From contig JAFWDF010000066.1 in the NCBI GenBank assembly GCA_017534025.1, positions 1-36,919 on the forward strand: DNA of 36,919 bases, in the 5' to 3' direction. Both the position numbers and the translations under genes were made by a program. Origin of the DNA: Bacillota bacterium (GTDB taxonomy: Bacteria; Bacillota; Clostridia; Peptostreptococcales; Anaerovoracaceae). Position 1 is the first letter of the stretch. Every line of letters starts with the position of its first letter. Positions 1 to 8,022 of this stretch are shown here, in pieces. The notes below the pieces were generated by a model. That model was not told the DNA's origin. It searched no databases and saw only the letters and a list, made by a program, of their open reading frames with translations.

Positions 1-17
1 AACAAATAATCTACGTA

Positions 18-47
18 TTGGACTTATATATATCCGTCTAATATAAT
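18..47 (+). promoter_or_regulatory. Promoter of the Mop gene
   Basis: A -35 TTGGAC (18-23) and a perfect -10 TATAAT (42-47) are 18 bp apart. The leader to the gene is about 105 nt and holds a GC-rich hairpin near 88-106 (GGACCGC facing GCGGTTCC). No known riboswitch is recognised in it. Confidence 0.6.
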
Positions 48-160
48 GCAATTGTCGAAAGACACAAAACAAAAAGCACGACCGGGACCGCCTGCGGTTC
101 CAAATAATTTACACATAATTCGAAAGATTAAGAAAAACAGAAAAAATGGAGGACAACAAA

Positions 161-574
161 ATGAAAATCAGTGCAAGAAATCAGTTCAAGGGTATCGTTT
201 CCAAGGTTAATGAAGGTGCTGTAAACGGCATCGTTACCATCGATGTAAATGGCACACCGGTTTCCGCAACCATTTCCATGGAAGCCATCAAGGAACTCGG
301 CCTGAAGGAAGGTTCTGAAGCAGTTGCCGTCATCAAGGCTACGGAAGTAATGGTAGGCGCTGGCGGCCTGACTCTCTCCGCCAGAAACAAGTTTGCCGGC
401 AAGGTTGCTGCCGTAGAAGAAGGCGCTGTGAATGATATCGTGAAGATCGACACTGCCATCGGCACCATCTCCGCTACCATCTCCAGAGCTGCAGTTGAAG
501 AACTCGGTCTGGCAGCAGGCGCAGAAGCAGTTGCGGTTGTCAAGGCAACTTCCGTAATGGTTGGCATCGAATAA
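161..574 (+). CDS. Two-domain molybdate-binding protein (molbindin, TOBE/Mop)
   Basis: A 137-residue protein made of two tandem Mop/TOBE domains, at about residues 1-66 and 70-137. Each half begins LSARN or ISARN, followed by F-x-G and an EGAVN turn, then a conserved T/ATIS strand, an ELGL loop and a final AVVKAT/AVIKAT-VMVG strand. Molbindins assemble into oligomers that bind molybdate or tungstate and act as an intracellular oxyanion store. The ATG at 161 is chosen because GGAGGA (148-153) lies 7 nt before it; an in-frame ATG at 146 overlaps that ribosome site. A promoter lies upstream and a strong terminator directly downstream, so it is probably monocistronic. No mod transporter or molybdopterin genes are near it. 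The binding family is clear, but the choice of molybdate over tungstate is not visible. Confidence 0.93.
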   Translation: MKISARNQFKGIVSKVNEGAVNGIVTIDVNGTPVSATISMEAIKELGLKEGSEAVAVIKATEVMVGAGGLTLSARNKFAGKVAAVEEGAVNDIVKIDTAIGTISATISRAAVEELGLAAGAEAVAVVKATSVMVGIE

Positions 575-588
575 TTATTAAAAAACTC

Positions 589-640
589 AGCCCGGGTGTG
601 CGCGGATCAGTAAGATCCCGCTGCACCCGGGCTTTTCTTT
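589..640 (+). terminator. Rho-independent terminator after the Mop gene
   Basis: A perfect 10-bp stem pairs AGCCCGGGTG (589-598) with CACCCGGGCT (624-633) around a 25-nt loop, and the run TTTTCTTT follows. Confidence 0.88.
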
Positions 641-701
641 ATTGTAGAAATTTGTTTTTATTATCACTGTTTCAGTTCCTGATCCCGCTATAAGGTGCAC
701 A

Positions 702-1445
702 TTATGGCAGTAAATCCAGACCGGATTTCAGCAATCCGAACATTCTGTCCGACACGGGATCCGGCATTGCAATCTGCACGCCGTCATCCGGCGTAACCTC
801 TATGCTCCCCTTTACCTGCAGGTTTTCCTCTGCGGCAAAGAACAATACTCTGTCCGGTCTGTCCCCGTCCGCCGGCTCCAGCACCAGCCAGATCTTTTCC
901 CCCGGAATTCTGTACCCTTTTCCATTGCCTGCATCCTTCTGCAGGTCCTCCGGCAGCAGAAAACGCGGCCACGGAAGCGCAAGGATCCGGTCGATTAAAG
1001 CGGCGATTCGATCCTCCGAATAATAAAACCGGATCTGATCATCCATCAGCTTTTCTCCCAGCAGGCTTTCAACCTGGTCCAGCGTGAAATATACGCCGGT
1101 TTCCGGCGGAAGAAACTCCTGCAGCCCGGGAACCGCCGACAGCCCGTTTACAAACAGCCCGGACCGGGCCAGGTCCGCATAGCATTCCACATTGCTGACA
1201 GTATCATCGGAATACAGGACATGCATCTGCCGCAGGCCTTCTTTTTCGCCTTCCAGGCGAACCAGTTGCTGCTGTCCATCCTGTCCTTCTTTATACGCAA
1301 GCTCCAGCTGAAAATCCCCTGTAGTCTCTGCAATCCGCTCCATGGCGGCCTGGAATGACCATACCTGCCAGGCCGTGAAAAAACTGCCCCCGGCCAGAAG
1401 GCAAAGCAAAATGCATATGCAAATTAATAAGGCTTTTCTCTTCAT
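702..1445 (-). CDS. Membrane-anchored protein of unknown function
   Basis: A 247-residue protein that I cannot assign to a family. It starts MKRK and has one hydrophobic segment at about residues 5-26 with no lipobox cysteine. This fits a signal anchor with the rest outside the cell. The remainder is acidic, with an aromatic and proline-rich middle (ALPWPRF, VYFTLDQ) and no recognised catalytic motif. The ATG at 1445 is preferred over a start at 1493 because AGGGGA lies about 9 nt upstream and the hydrophobic anchor then follows at once. It is divergent from the DUF2130 gene. An extended -10 (TGATATAAT, reading left, 1512-1520) could drive it. A lipid-binding or sporulation-type extracytoplasmic role is possible, but nothing visible supports one. 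Confidence 0.75.
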   Translation of the reverse strand: MKRKALLICICILLCLLAGGSFFTAWQVWSFQAAMERIAETTGDFQLELAYKEGQDGQQQLVRLEGEKEGLRQMHVLYSDDTVSNVECYADLARSGLFVNGLSAVPGLQEFLPPETGVYFTLDQVESLLGEKLMDDQIRFYYSEDRIAALIDRILALPWPRFLLPEDLQKDAGNGKGYRIPGEKIWLVLEPADGDRPDRVLFFAAEENLQVKGSIEVTPDDGVQIAMPDPVSDRMFGLLKSGLDLLP

Positions 1446-1511
1446 GGAACATTTCCCCTGATCCGAAGCATTACCATTAACATGAACGATCATATTATTG
1501 TTCTGCCAATT

Positions 1512-1520
1512 ATTATATCA
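1512..1520 (-). promoter_or_regulatory. Extended -10 for the leftward anchored protein
   Basis: Reading leftward, TGATATAAT is a perfect -10 with a TGN extension. No good -35 is seen upstream, which is tolerated for extended -10 promoters. Confidence 0.35.
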
Positions 1521-1551
1521 TACTCGCGCCGCCCGGGACAGGATTTCCCGC

Positions 1552-1580
1552 TTTACAATCCTCTCAATTTGGAATAATAT
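1552..1580 (+). promoter_or_regulatory. Promoter of the DUF2130 gene
   Basis: A -35 TTTACA (1552-1557) and a -10 TAATAT (1575-1580) are separated by 17 bp, about 55 bp before the ATG. Confidence 0.5.
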
Positions 1581-1634
1581 GGAATTAATCAATTTGAATA
1601 ATTTCGTTTTTATGATAGAAAAGGCAGGTTACTC

Positions 1635-2867
1635 ATGCAGGAAATTAAGTGTCCGCATTGCGGAAAAGTATTTCAGGTGGATGAATCCGGATATGCGCAG
1701 ATTTTGCAGCAGGTGCGGGACAGGGAATTTGAAAAGGAACTGGAACGCCGGGAAAAAGACTTTGCGGTGAAAAACGAGCAGGATGTGAAGCTGGCCCGCA
1801 TGGAACAGGAAAAGAGTTACCATGAGGAGCTCGAAAAGAAAAATCATGCGATCGCAGAGAAAGAGAAAATGATCGATCAGCTGAAAGCGCAGCTGTCCGT
1901 TACCGAAACCGAAAAGGAACTGGCCGTGTCCAGGGCTGTGCAGGAAAAAAACAGGGAAATCTCGGACAAAGTGACGGAAATTACGAAACTGCAGGGGCAG
2001 CTTTCCAGTAAGGAAACCGAGAATAAGCTGCACGAAAAGTCGCTGAAGGAAAAGCACGAAGCCGAGCTCCGATTAAAGGACGAGCAGATCGAATATTATA
2101 AAGATTTCAAGGCCAGGCAGTCCACCAAGATGATCGGGGAAAGCCTGGAACAGCATTGCCTGACCCAGTTCAATTCCCTCCGCATGACGGCATTTCCGTC
2201 GGCGTATTTTGAAAAGGATAATGACGCCCGGACCGGCAGCAAGGGAGATTTCATCTTCCGCGAATCCACGGAAGACGGCATCGAGTTCATTTCCATTATG
2301 TTTGAAATGAAAAATGAGATGGATGAGACCGCGACAAAGCATAAAAATGAGGATTTCTTCAAAGAGCTGGACAAGGACCGCCGGGAAAAAGGATGCGAAT
2401 ACGCCGTTCTGGTGTCTTTGCTGGAGATTGATAACGAGCTGTACAATACCGGCATTGTGGATGTATCCTACCGCTATGAAAAAATGTACGTGGTGCGGCC
2501 GCAGTTTTTCATTCCGATCATTACCCTGCTGCGCAATGCGGCGCTGAATTCCCTGCACTACCAGAGGGAACTGCAGATCGTGAAAAACCAGCAGCTGGAC
2601 CTGCAGAATTTCGAAAGCGAAATGGCCTCTTTTAAAAACGGTTTCGCCCGCAATTATGAGCTTGCCAGCAAGAAGTTCGAAACCGCCATCAAAGAAATCG
2701 ATAAGACGATCGATCATCTGCAGAAAACGAAGGAAGCCTTGCTTTCCTCCGGCAATCAGCTCCGGCTGGCGAATAATAAGGCGCAGGATCTGAGCATAAA
2801 AAAGCTCACAAAAAATGCCCCGACTGTGCGGGACATGTTTGACGAACTGAATACAGAAAAGCAGTAA
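1635..2867 (+). CDS. DUF2130 family protein, coiled coil with nuclease-like core
   Basis: A 410-residue protein with the DUF2130 layout. A CPHC half zinc ribbon at residues 6-9 is followed by a long charged coiled coil (about 25-165). The conserved core (about 170-310) contains GSKGDFIFR, then FEMKNE, and an RREKGCEYAVLVSLLE stretch. The Asp in GDF and the E-x-K in FEMKNE resemble the acidic-lysine signature of PD-(D/E)XK nucleases, which suggests but does not prove DNA cleavage. A second helical region (about 330-400) closes the protein. The length is typical for the family and the gene looks intact. It has its own promoter and no operon partners; the next gene is convergent. The cellular role of DUF2130 is not established. 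Confidence 0.9.
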   Translation: MQEIKCPHCGKVFQVDESGYAQILQQVRDREFEKELERREKDFAVKNEQDVKLARMEQEKSYHEELEKKNHAIAEKEKMIDQLKAQLSVTETEKELAVSRAVQEKNREISDKVTEITKLQGQLSSKETENKLHEKSLKEKHEAELRLKDEQIEYYKDFKARQSTKMIGESLEQHCLTQFNSLRMTAFPSAYFEKDNDARTGSKGDFIFRESTEDGIEFISIMFEMKNEMDETATKHKNEDFFKELDKDRREKGCEYAVLVSLLEIDNELYNTGIVDVSYRYEKMYVVRPQFFIPIITLLRNAALNSLHYQRELQIVKNQQLDLQNFESEMASFKNGFARNYELASKKFETAIKEIDKTIDHLQKTKEALLSSGNQLRLANNKAQDLSIKKLTKNAPTVRDMFDELNTEKQ

Positions 2868-2898
2868 ACGAACCGCCCGGAAGTTCTGCATCGATCCG

Positions 2899-3390
2899 CT
2901 ACAGCCGGAACAGCTCTTCCTCCGGAAGAACAGAGGAATTCCACTCTCCGTATACTTTTTCGCCGTTCACAAGGCGGAAAGCCCGGACTTCCATTTTCAG
3001 ATTCGTGGCATCCTGAAAATACATGCTCTGGCCGGGTTCAGCGGTCTCTCCGGTATCGGTAACACTGTTATCCGTATCCCAGAAATAATAAAATACATAC
3101 TCATAGCCATCCGCTCCGGATACAGGATCCCAGGTCACCCGGATGCCGGCCGCATCCGGCAGGCCGCCTGTGTCGGAGGCCCAGGCAAAGTTTTCCGGTG
3201 TTCCCGGAGCCTCCTGCCCGGCCTGCTGCTGAGCGATTGCCCCGGCAAGCGTATGAACCGTTTCTTCCAGAACCGCCCGGATACTTTCTTCCGGCGCGGT
3301 CTCTGCCGCTGCCGCGGGTGCAGTTCCCGCCTGCGGGAAGAGCATCCCGGCCATTACCATGACGATCAGAAAAATACCTGTCTTTTTCAA
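2899..3390 (-). CDS. Small secreted protein, fibronectin III-like
   Basis: A 163-residue exported protein. The N-terminus is Lys-rich, then a hydrophobic stretch and an Ala-rich region ending AAAAE at about residue 30, which fits a signal peptidase I site. The mature part has a short helical region and then a domain from about residue 78 with TWDPVSGADGYEY, a pattern common in fibronectin III-like or carbohydrate-adjacent modules. I start it at TTG (3388-3390), because GAGGTGAT lies about 6 nt upstream; a longer frame begins at 3417 but has no ribosome site of its own. It lies 69 nt after yfcE on the same strand. The substrate or partner is unknown. Confidence 0.72.
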   Translation of the reverse strand: MKKTGIFLIVMVMAGMLFPQAGTAPAAAAETAPEESIRAVLEETVHTLAGAIAQQQAGQEAPGTPENFAWASDTGGLPDAAGIRVTWDPVSGADGYEYVFYYFWDTDNSVTDTGETAEPGQSMYFQDATNLKMEVRAFRLVNGEKVYGEWNSSVLPEEELFRL

Positions 3391-3459
3391 TTGTATCACC
3401 TCATTCACGTATCGCACGGGACCGTCTTTCTCCGGCTCTTTCTCCTGCCCGCACAGGAC

Positions 3460-4029
3460 TCATTCGTTCTGTGTCTGCCGTCGTCCGACCGCACAGCGGT
3501 CGTACTCGGTGCCGTCCTGCAGGCGGCGGAGAGAAAAGACGCCTCCCTCCAGCACCGCATAGGAGTGATCGGATCCGCCCTTCGGGATAGAAACGGAGCC
3601 CGGATTCACATACAGATACTCCTCATACTGCTTCAGAGCAGGCACATGTGTATGCCCGTTCAGCAGCACGTCCATTTCGACAAAAGGCGGAGGATTCAGG
3701 GGATTGTACCCGTGCCCATGGGTGGCGAACAGGCGGAGCCCGTCTGCCTCCAGCATCTCATAGCGATTCATGATCGGGAAATCCAGCACCATCTGGTCCA
3801 CTTCCGAATCACAATTTCCCCGCACCGCAACGATCCGGTCCTTCAGTGAATTCAGAATTTCCATGGTGCGTTTCGTATCATAATCATCCGGCAGCGCGTT
3901 GCGCGGCCCGTGGTACAGCAGGTCTCCCAGCAGAAGAATCCGGTCCGGCTGTTCCCGCCGGACCGCTTCCAGGAACAGTTCCGCAAAGCGGGCGGACCCG
4001 TGTATATCCGACGCAATCAGCAGCTTCAT
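3460..4029 (-). CDS. yfcE: YfcE-type metallophosphodiesterase
   Basis: A 189-residue calcineurin-like phosphoesterase of the YfcE/MJ0936 type. All metal-site blocks are present in order: ASDIHGS near residue 8, GDLLYHGPRN, RGNCDSE, ATHGHG, NGHTHVP and NPGSVSIP. E. coli YfcE hydrolyses phosphodiesters in a Mn-dependent way; the natural substrate is unknown. I use the ATG at 4029, two bases after the stop of the upstream lipoprotein gene, with GGGAA about 7 nt before it. A GTG at 4041 would add four residues and overlap the lipoprotein stop. It is the last tightly packed gene of a surE-DUF2156-lipoprotein-yfcE run. Confidence 0.92.
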   Translation of the reverse strand: MKLLIASDIHGSARFAELFLEAVRREQPDRILLLGDLLYHGPRNALPDDYDTKRTMEILNSLKDRIVAVRGNCDSEVDQMVLDFPIMNRYEMLEADGLRLFATHGHGYNPLNPPPFVEMDVLLNGHTHVPALKQYEEYLYVNPGSVSIPKGGSDHSYAVLEGGVFSLRRLQDGTEYDRCAVGRRQTQNE

Positions 4030-4031
4030 CT

Positions 4032-4526
4032 TTATTCCCACTTCCAGTCCGGCGGCGAAGTAACTTCATCCGTACCGATGATCGAAATAACCTCGAACTC
4101 CGCACCTTCCCCGCATTTTACGTAGAAGGTCTTCTCTATACAGTCTTCACTATGTTCATCCTTGGCGAGATCCGAAGATCCGTAAACCTGTATCACCAGC
4201 TTCTGATACCCTTCGGTTTCTTCCGTCACTGCGTCCTGCACATTTGTGCCGACCATGACATACGATTTTCCGGCTGTCTGTCCGCCGCCCACGCTGCCCA
4301 GATCCTCATCGTCCAGAATCATATGCACATCCGTGGAAGTGTAATCTGCGCTGTACCCGGAAATGACAAAGTTCCCGTCCCCGGCGTAGAGGATAATCCC
4401 GTCCTTCTGCGAAGGTTCTGTATCTGCCTTTTTTTCGGAAGAACCGCATGCCGCAGCAAATACGGCCATGCACACTACCAGCAGTGCTGCGATTACTGCT
4501 CTTCCTGTCCGGTTTCTTCTTTTCAT
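4032..4526 (-). CDS. Small lipoprotein of unknown function
   Basis: A 164-residue predicted lipoprotein. The N-terminus KRRNR is followed by a hydrophobic stretch and the lipobox FAAAC, with the acylated Cys at residue 27, then a Ser/Lys/Glu linker. The mature domain is about 125 residues and beta-rich in appearance, with a GGGQTAGKSYVMVGTNV stretch and Cys at CIEKTFYVKC, a possible disulfide pair. I do not recognise the family. It lies 24 nt after the DUF2156 gene and 2 nt before yfcE, so it is almost certainly co-transcribed. Confidence 0.8.
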   Translation of the reverse strand: MKRRNRTGRAVIAALLVVCMAVFAAACGSSEKKADTEPSQKDGIILYAGDGNFVISGYSADYTSTDVHMILDDEDLGSVGGGQTAGKSYVMVGTNVQDAVTEETEGYQKLVIQVYGSSDLAKDEHSEDCIEKTFYVKCGEGAEFEVISIIGTDEVTSPPDWKWE

Positions 4527-4550
4527 GATAATAACTCCTTTCTGAATGCT

Positions 4551-5537
4551 TTATTCCAGCGGCTCCTCGTCAATGCCGTACCGCTCAATAGCTTCTGTGT
4601 CGTCCGCAAACACGGCGATGCTTTTTTCAATCATCCGGCACGGCCGGTACGAAGTTTTTGCCTTCCGCAGCCCGGCCAGCCCCATATCCTCTTCCCGGTT
4701 AATGAATTCGTACCTGCCCAGACAGGCTTTCGCGAATTCCTGGTTGAGTTTCTGATAGATTCCCGGAAAATCGACGTTGGCTTTTTCCACATGCTCCACG
4801 ATGGTGTCGCTGCCCAGCAGGCCGCCGATGGCGTAGCCTTCCAGCTTTCCGTCAATGCGCAGCGCCACGCCCTCCAGACCAAGCCGGCGGTACTCCGGCA
4901 GCGCATCCATTAACACGCCCTTTTCCATGTGCAGCATATCTGCTTCGAATCCCGTGACCTGCTTTTTCTCATCGATATATTCCAGCAGCGACAGGGCCTC
5001 TTCCGCCATGTCCGCAGAGAACGGCACGATCTCATACCTGCCTTCCTGCTCCCGGTTAAACCGGTTCACAAGGTTTTTCTTGCTGTGGTAGCGGCGCCCT
5101 TTCAGGCCGGCCAGATCTTCCGTCCGGTAGACGTAATCGTAGTTTGCCCGGTCGGTCAGGAAGAGAAACTGTGCCGGAATCAGGTCGATGTACGACTGAA
5201 TCATATGCTTCGGAATCAGCCGCATGACGTACGGCTTATCCAGCTGCGCGAAGCGGTCAGTCACCGCATCCAGCGCCCGCCTCATATTCTTGGCGTCGCA
5301 TTCGCCCTTCAGCGGAAGCAGCGGAAATACGAACGGCTCGTCCTCGAACCCCTCAAAGTTGGACAATCCCGCTACACACAGGAAATTGCTGATCACCTCA
5401 AAGGTGAAATCATTGACATCCCGCCACAGATACAGGGAGGAGAAAGTCAGGCCCGATGTTTCATGTGCATAGCGGTTAATATAATCCTCTATTTCTTCTT
5501 TTCGGTCAATCGTTATGCGGTTTGAAAAAAAATCCAT
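4551..5537 (-). CDS. DUF2156 domain protein (GNAT-fold, MprF C-domain-like)
   Basis: A 328-residue protein of the DUF2156 family, related to the soluble aminoacyl-transferase domain of phosphatidylglycerol lysyltransferase (MprF). Family features seen are an N-terminal segment with SSLYLWRD near residues 34-41, the HSKKNLVNRFNRE motif near residue 150, a C-terminal TIVEHVEKANVDFPGIYQ block, and FINREEDMGLAGLRKAK. The double GNAT fold suggests transfer of an acyl or aminoacyl group, substrate unknown. It has no membrane domain, unlike MprF itself. Its start is one base from the surE stop, so the two are co-transcribed. Confidence 0.88.
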   Translation of the reverse strand: MDFFSNRITIDRKEEIEDYINRYAHETSGLTFSSLYLWRDVNDFTFEVISNFLCVAGLSNFEGFEDEPFVFPLLPLKGECDAKNMRRALDAVTDRFAQLDKPYVMRLIPKHMIQSYIDLIPAQFLFLTDRANYDYVYRTEDLAGLKGRRYHSKKNLVNRFNREQEGRYEIVPFSADMAEEALSLLEYIDEKKQVTGFEADMLHMEKGVLMDALPEYRRLGLEGVALRIDGKLEGYAIGGLLGSDTIVEHVEKANVDFPGIYQKLNQEFAKACLGRYEFINREEDMGLAGLRKAKTSYRPCRMIEKSIAVFADDTEAIERYGIDEEPLE

Positions 5538-5538
5538 A

Positions 5539-6321
5539 TTATTTCCCCAGCAGATCCCAGCCGGTGACCGTATCCAGCATGTCCAAATCTGTCAGATCCA
5601 GCTTCAGCGGCGTCACGGTGATATAATTGTCCTGGTGCGCCATGATGTCCAGATCTTCCGGCAGCCCTTCATAATGCACGACAGTGCCGGAATACCAGAA
5701 ATACTTCTGTTTCCGCGGCGATTCCTGAATTTCAAAAGTTTCATTGTATTCGCGCGGCCCCATCCGGGTGATCTTCATGCCCCTGATCTCTTCCGGCCGG
5801 CACCCCGGATAATTGACGTTCAGCAGAGTGTGGCTGTCAATGGCCGGAACGGCCTTTTTCACCAGGTCCAGAATCATCGGCCTCATATTTTCCAGCTGCT
5901 CCGGCTTCGGCCGGCGCCGGTCCAGCGACATGGCTATCCCGGGCACCCTGCAAAGCAGCGCTTCCGCGGCCGCGGATGCCGTGCCCGAATACAGCACATC
6001 CGAACCGATGTTGCTGCCGTGATTAATGCCGGAGAAGACCACATCAAATTCAATGCCTTCCTGGCGGAGCTTTTTTATGGCGAACTTGACACAATCCGCC
6101 GGTGTGCCCGACAGCGCTCTTGCCCAGACCGCCCCCGGCACCTCCTCTTCAACGACCATGACCGGCCCGCGCGTAGTGGAAATGCTGTGGCTCGCGGCGC
6201 TGCGCTCGCCGTCCGGTGCACAGACATACACATGCACTCCGTCAATCGATGCCAGCGTATCCACCAGCAGCCGCAGCCCGGCCGCCTGAATCCCGTCGTC
6301 ATTGGATACCAGTATATTCAT
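5539..6321 (-). CDS. surE: 5'-nucleotidase SurE
   Basis: A 260-residue SurE phosphatase, which removes phosphate from nucleoside 5'- and 3'-monophosphates in a metal-dependent way. The N-terminal VSNDDGI carries the metal-binding Asp pair at residues 8-9. The SGINHGSNIGSDVLYSGT block near residue 90 provides the remaining metal and substrate contacts. The ATG at 6321 has AAGGA about 6 nt upstream, and the preceding in-frame codons do not match the family. It is the first gene of a leftward run and has a good promoter. Confidence 0.95.
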   Translation of the reverse strand: MNILVSNDDGIQAAGLRLLVDTLASIDGVHVYVCAPDGERSAASHSISTTRGPVMVVEEEVPGAVWARALSGTPADCVKFAIKKLRQEGIEFDVVFSGINHGSNIGSDVLYSGTASAAAEALLCRVPGIAMSLDRRRPKPEQLENMRPMILDLVKKAVPAIDSHTLLNVNYPGCRPEEIRGMKITRMGPREYNETFEIQESPRKQKYFWYSGTVVHYEGLPEDLDIMAHQDNYITVTPLKLDLTDLDMLDTVTGWDLLGK

Positions 6322-6375
6322 TACATTCCTTCTTTCTGTCCATAAATCCTGCGTTTCCTGTCTGCAGTTGGTACT

Positions 6376-6404
6376 AGTATACCGCAGTGCAGGCCGTGCG
6401 GCAA
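6376..6404 (-). promoter_or_regulatory. Promoter of the surE operon
   Basis: Reading leftward, -35 TTGCCG (6399-6404) and -10 TATACT (6376-6381) are 17 bp apart, about 55 bp before surE. Confidence 0.55.
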
Positions 6405-6453
6405 AGGAAAACTTCTTTCCGGACGCATCGCAGGAAGCGGTATTGTTTAACAA

Positions 6454-6722
6454 AAAACCTGCAATATCACGTTTTGATATTAATTCATATTATTGCATAA
6501 GTATCCGCTTATGGTTTATGATATAGCTATGCAGAAATATTGTTTTCTGACAATTTATTGATAAATCGTACTCCTCACCTTGCTTAATAATTATCGTATT
6601 GATTGATTCTTTTATTTGGTAATATGAATCTGTTTTCCCACTATTCCAGATTATTATTAATATTTTAAAGGCCAATCCCTGGCAAAAAAATGAATTACAA
6701 TGTTTCATGAGGAGGGATAAAA
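6454..6722. other. AT-rich intergenic region, no gene supported
   Basis: This stretch is much richer in A and T than its surroundings. It lies between surE, which reads left, and the XRE-type gene, which reads right. A leftward reading frame at 6490-6708 has no recognisable protein features and low-complexity AT codons, so I do not call it. It probably holds the control region of the downstream regulator, whose ribosome site GGAGGGA begins near 6711. Confidence 0.5.
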
Positions 6723-7040
6723 ATGACCAGGGACTATGAAAACCAGCTGAGGGACAGAATTACTCAATTGCGCATGCAGATGGGCGTGTCCGAGCATCGT
6801 ATGAGCCTGGAACTGAACAAAAGCGGTTCCTACATCCGCCGGATCACCAGCGGAGATGCACTCCCCTCTGTTCATGAATTATTCAACATCATCCAGTATT
6901 TCAACATGTCTTCGGCAGAGTTTTTCTTAACGATCAGCAACAGCCCGCTGAAACACAACGAGCTCTACGACAAAATCAGAACCATGAACAAAGAAAAACT
7001 GGACAAAGTGGATTTATTCATAGATTGGATTCGCGATTAA
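6723..7040 (+). CDS. XRE-family helix-turn-helix regulator
   Basis: A 105-residue DNA-binding protein. Residues 10-65 form an XRE-type fold: RITQLRMQMGVSEHRMSLEL, then SGSYIRRITSGDALPSVHELFNI, where SGSYIRRI is the recognition helix. The C-terminal 40 residues are helical and charged and probably dimerise. This layout resembles small regulators common in Clostridia whose targets are not known. The ATG at 6723 has a strong GGAGGGA ribosome site 6-7 nt upstream. It is a single gene ended by its own terminator. Confidence 0.87.
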   Translation: MTRDYENQLRDRITQLRMQMGVSEHRMSLELNKSGSYIRRITSGDALPSVHELFNIIQYFNMSSAEFFLTISNSPLKHNELYDKIRTMNKEKLDKVDLFIDWIRD

Positions 7041-7068
7041 ATGGATACGAACATCATTGCAACATGAA

Positions 7069-7115
7069 ACAATCTCCATGACAGGTGAACGCACCGGATG
7101 GAGATTGTTTTTTAT
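7069..7115 (+). terminator. Terminator after the XRE-type regulator
   Basis: A perfect 11-bp stem pairs ACAATCTCCAT (7069-7079) with ATGGAGATTGT (7098-7108), and a T-run TTTTTTATT follows. Confidence 0.88.
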
Positions 7116-7179
7116 TGCCGCTGATTCTGCCGGACCGGCTTCTGGCACGGGATACATTTTACACCCGGCCTGCACCAGT

Positions 7180-7962
7180 TTATTCGCCTTTCAGCTTCAC
7201 CGGCTTCGGGTTGTGTTCAATCCCGTCTACTACGCTGGAGAACACCTTGCCCAGCGAATCGTGAATAACCAGATCCGCCCGGGCATCAAAGCCCGTAGCC
7301 TGCTTATTGATCAGGACGAGATTCTTTCCCTGGAAGAAATTCACGAACCCGGCAGCCGGATAAACAACCAGGGAGGTTCCTCCGATGATCAGCGTATCCG
7401 CTTCGGAAATCGCTTTGATCGATTTCTGGATCAGGACTTCATCCAGCGGTTCCTCATACAGCACCACATCCGGCTTCAGCACACCGCCGCATTCGCCGCA
7501 TACCGGAGTATAGGAGTCTGGTTTCCAGTGCTTTTTGTCCAGCATGTACTCTGCCGAATATTTTTTTCCGCAGTCCATACAGTGCACCCGGGACACCGCC
7601 CCGTGGATTTCGTACACTTCTTTGCTTCCTGCCGCCTGGTGGAGCCCGTCAATATTCTGGGTGATAATGGCTTTGAGCTTGCCCATTTCCTCCAGCTTCG
7701 CCAGCGCATAATGCGTCGCGTTCGGCTGCACATCCGGGAATACCAGATTTTCCATGTAATATTCATAGAAGTCATCCGTCCGGCTCATAAAGAAGGAGTG
7801 GCTGACGATTTCCTCCGGCGTCAGGCCGAACCGGGTTTTTGCCCTCCACAGTCCGTTCTCGGAGCGGAAATCCGGTACGCCGCTCTCCGTGGAAACGCCT
7901 GCCCCGCCGAAAAATACGATATAATTGCTTTCATCAATGATTTTTCTCAGATCTTCATACAT
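7180..7962 (-). CDS. cobB: Sirtuin NAD-dependent protein deacylase
   Basis: A 260-residue Sir2-family enzyme, which removes acyl groups from lysine using NAD and releases nicotinamide and O-acyl-ADP-ribose. The NAD site GGAGVSTESGVPDFR spans residues 19-33. TQNIDGLHQ (101-109) and the catalytic His120 in EIHG follow. Four zinc cysteines (128, 131, 155, 158) are all present, as is the GTSLVVYPA block. The start at 7962 is set by AAGGAG eight nt before it; an ATG at 7980 overlaps that site. It follows the SGNH hydrolase gene by 60 nt on the same strand. Acyl preference cannot be read with confidence. Confidence 0.95.
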   Translation of the reverse strand: MYEDLRKIIDESNYIVFFGGAGVSTESGVPDFRSENGLWRAKTRFGLTPEEIVSHSFFMSRTDDFYEYYMENLVFPDVQPNATHYALAKLEEMGKLKAIITQNIDGLHQAAGSKEVYEIHGAVSRVHCMDCGKKYSAEYMLDKKHWKPDSYTPVCGECGGVLKPDVVLYEEPLDEVLIQKSIKAISEADTLIIGGTSLVVYPAAGFVNFFQGKNLVLINKQATGFDARADLVIHDSLGKVFSSVVDGIEHNPKPVKLKGE

Positions 7963-8022
7963 TCCGGTCACTCCTTTCATTTATTCCGTTCCGGACGGAT
8001 GCGCTGTTCTGTCCGGTATCCG

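Noticed and set aside
6490..6708. 72-codon leftward frame in the AT-rich gap
   Set aside because: No recognisable features and AT-driven codons; it lies in the likely control region of the XRE-type gene.
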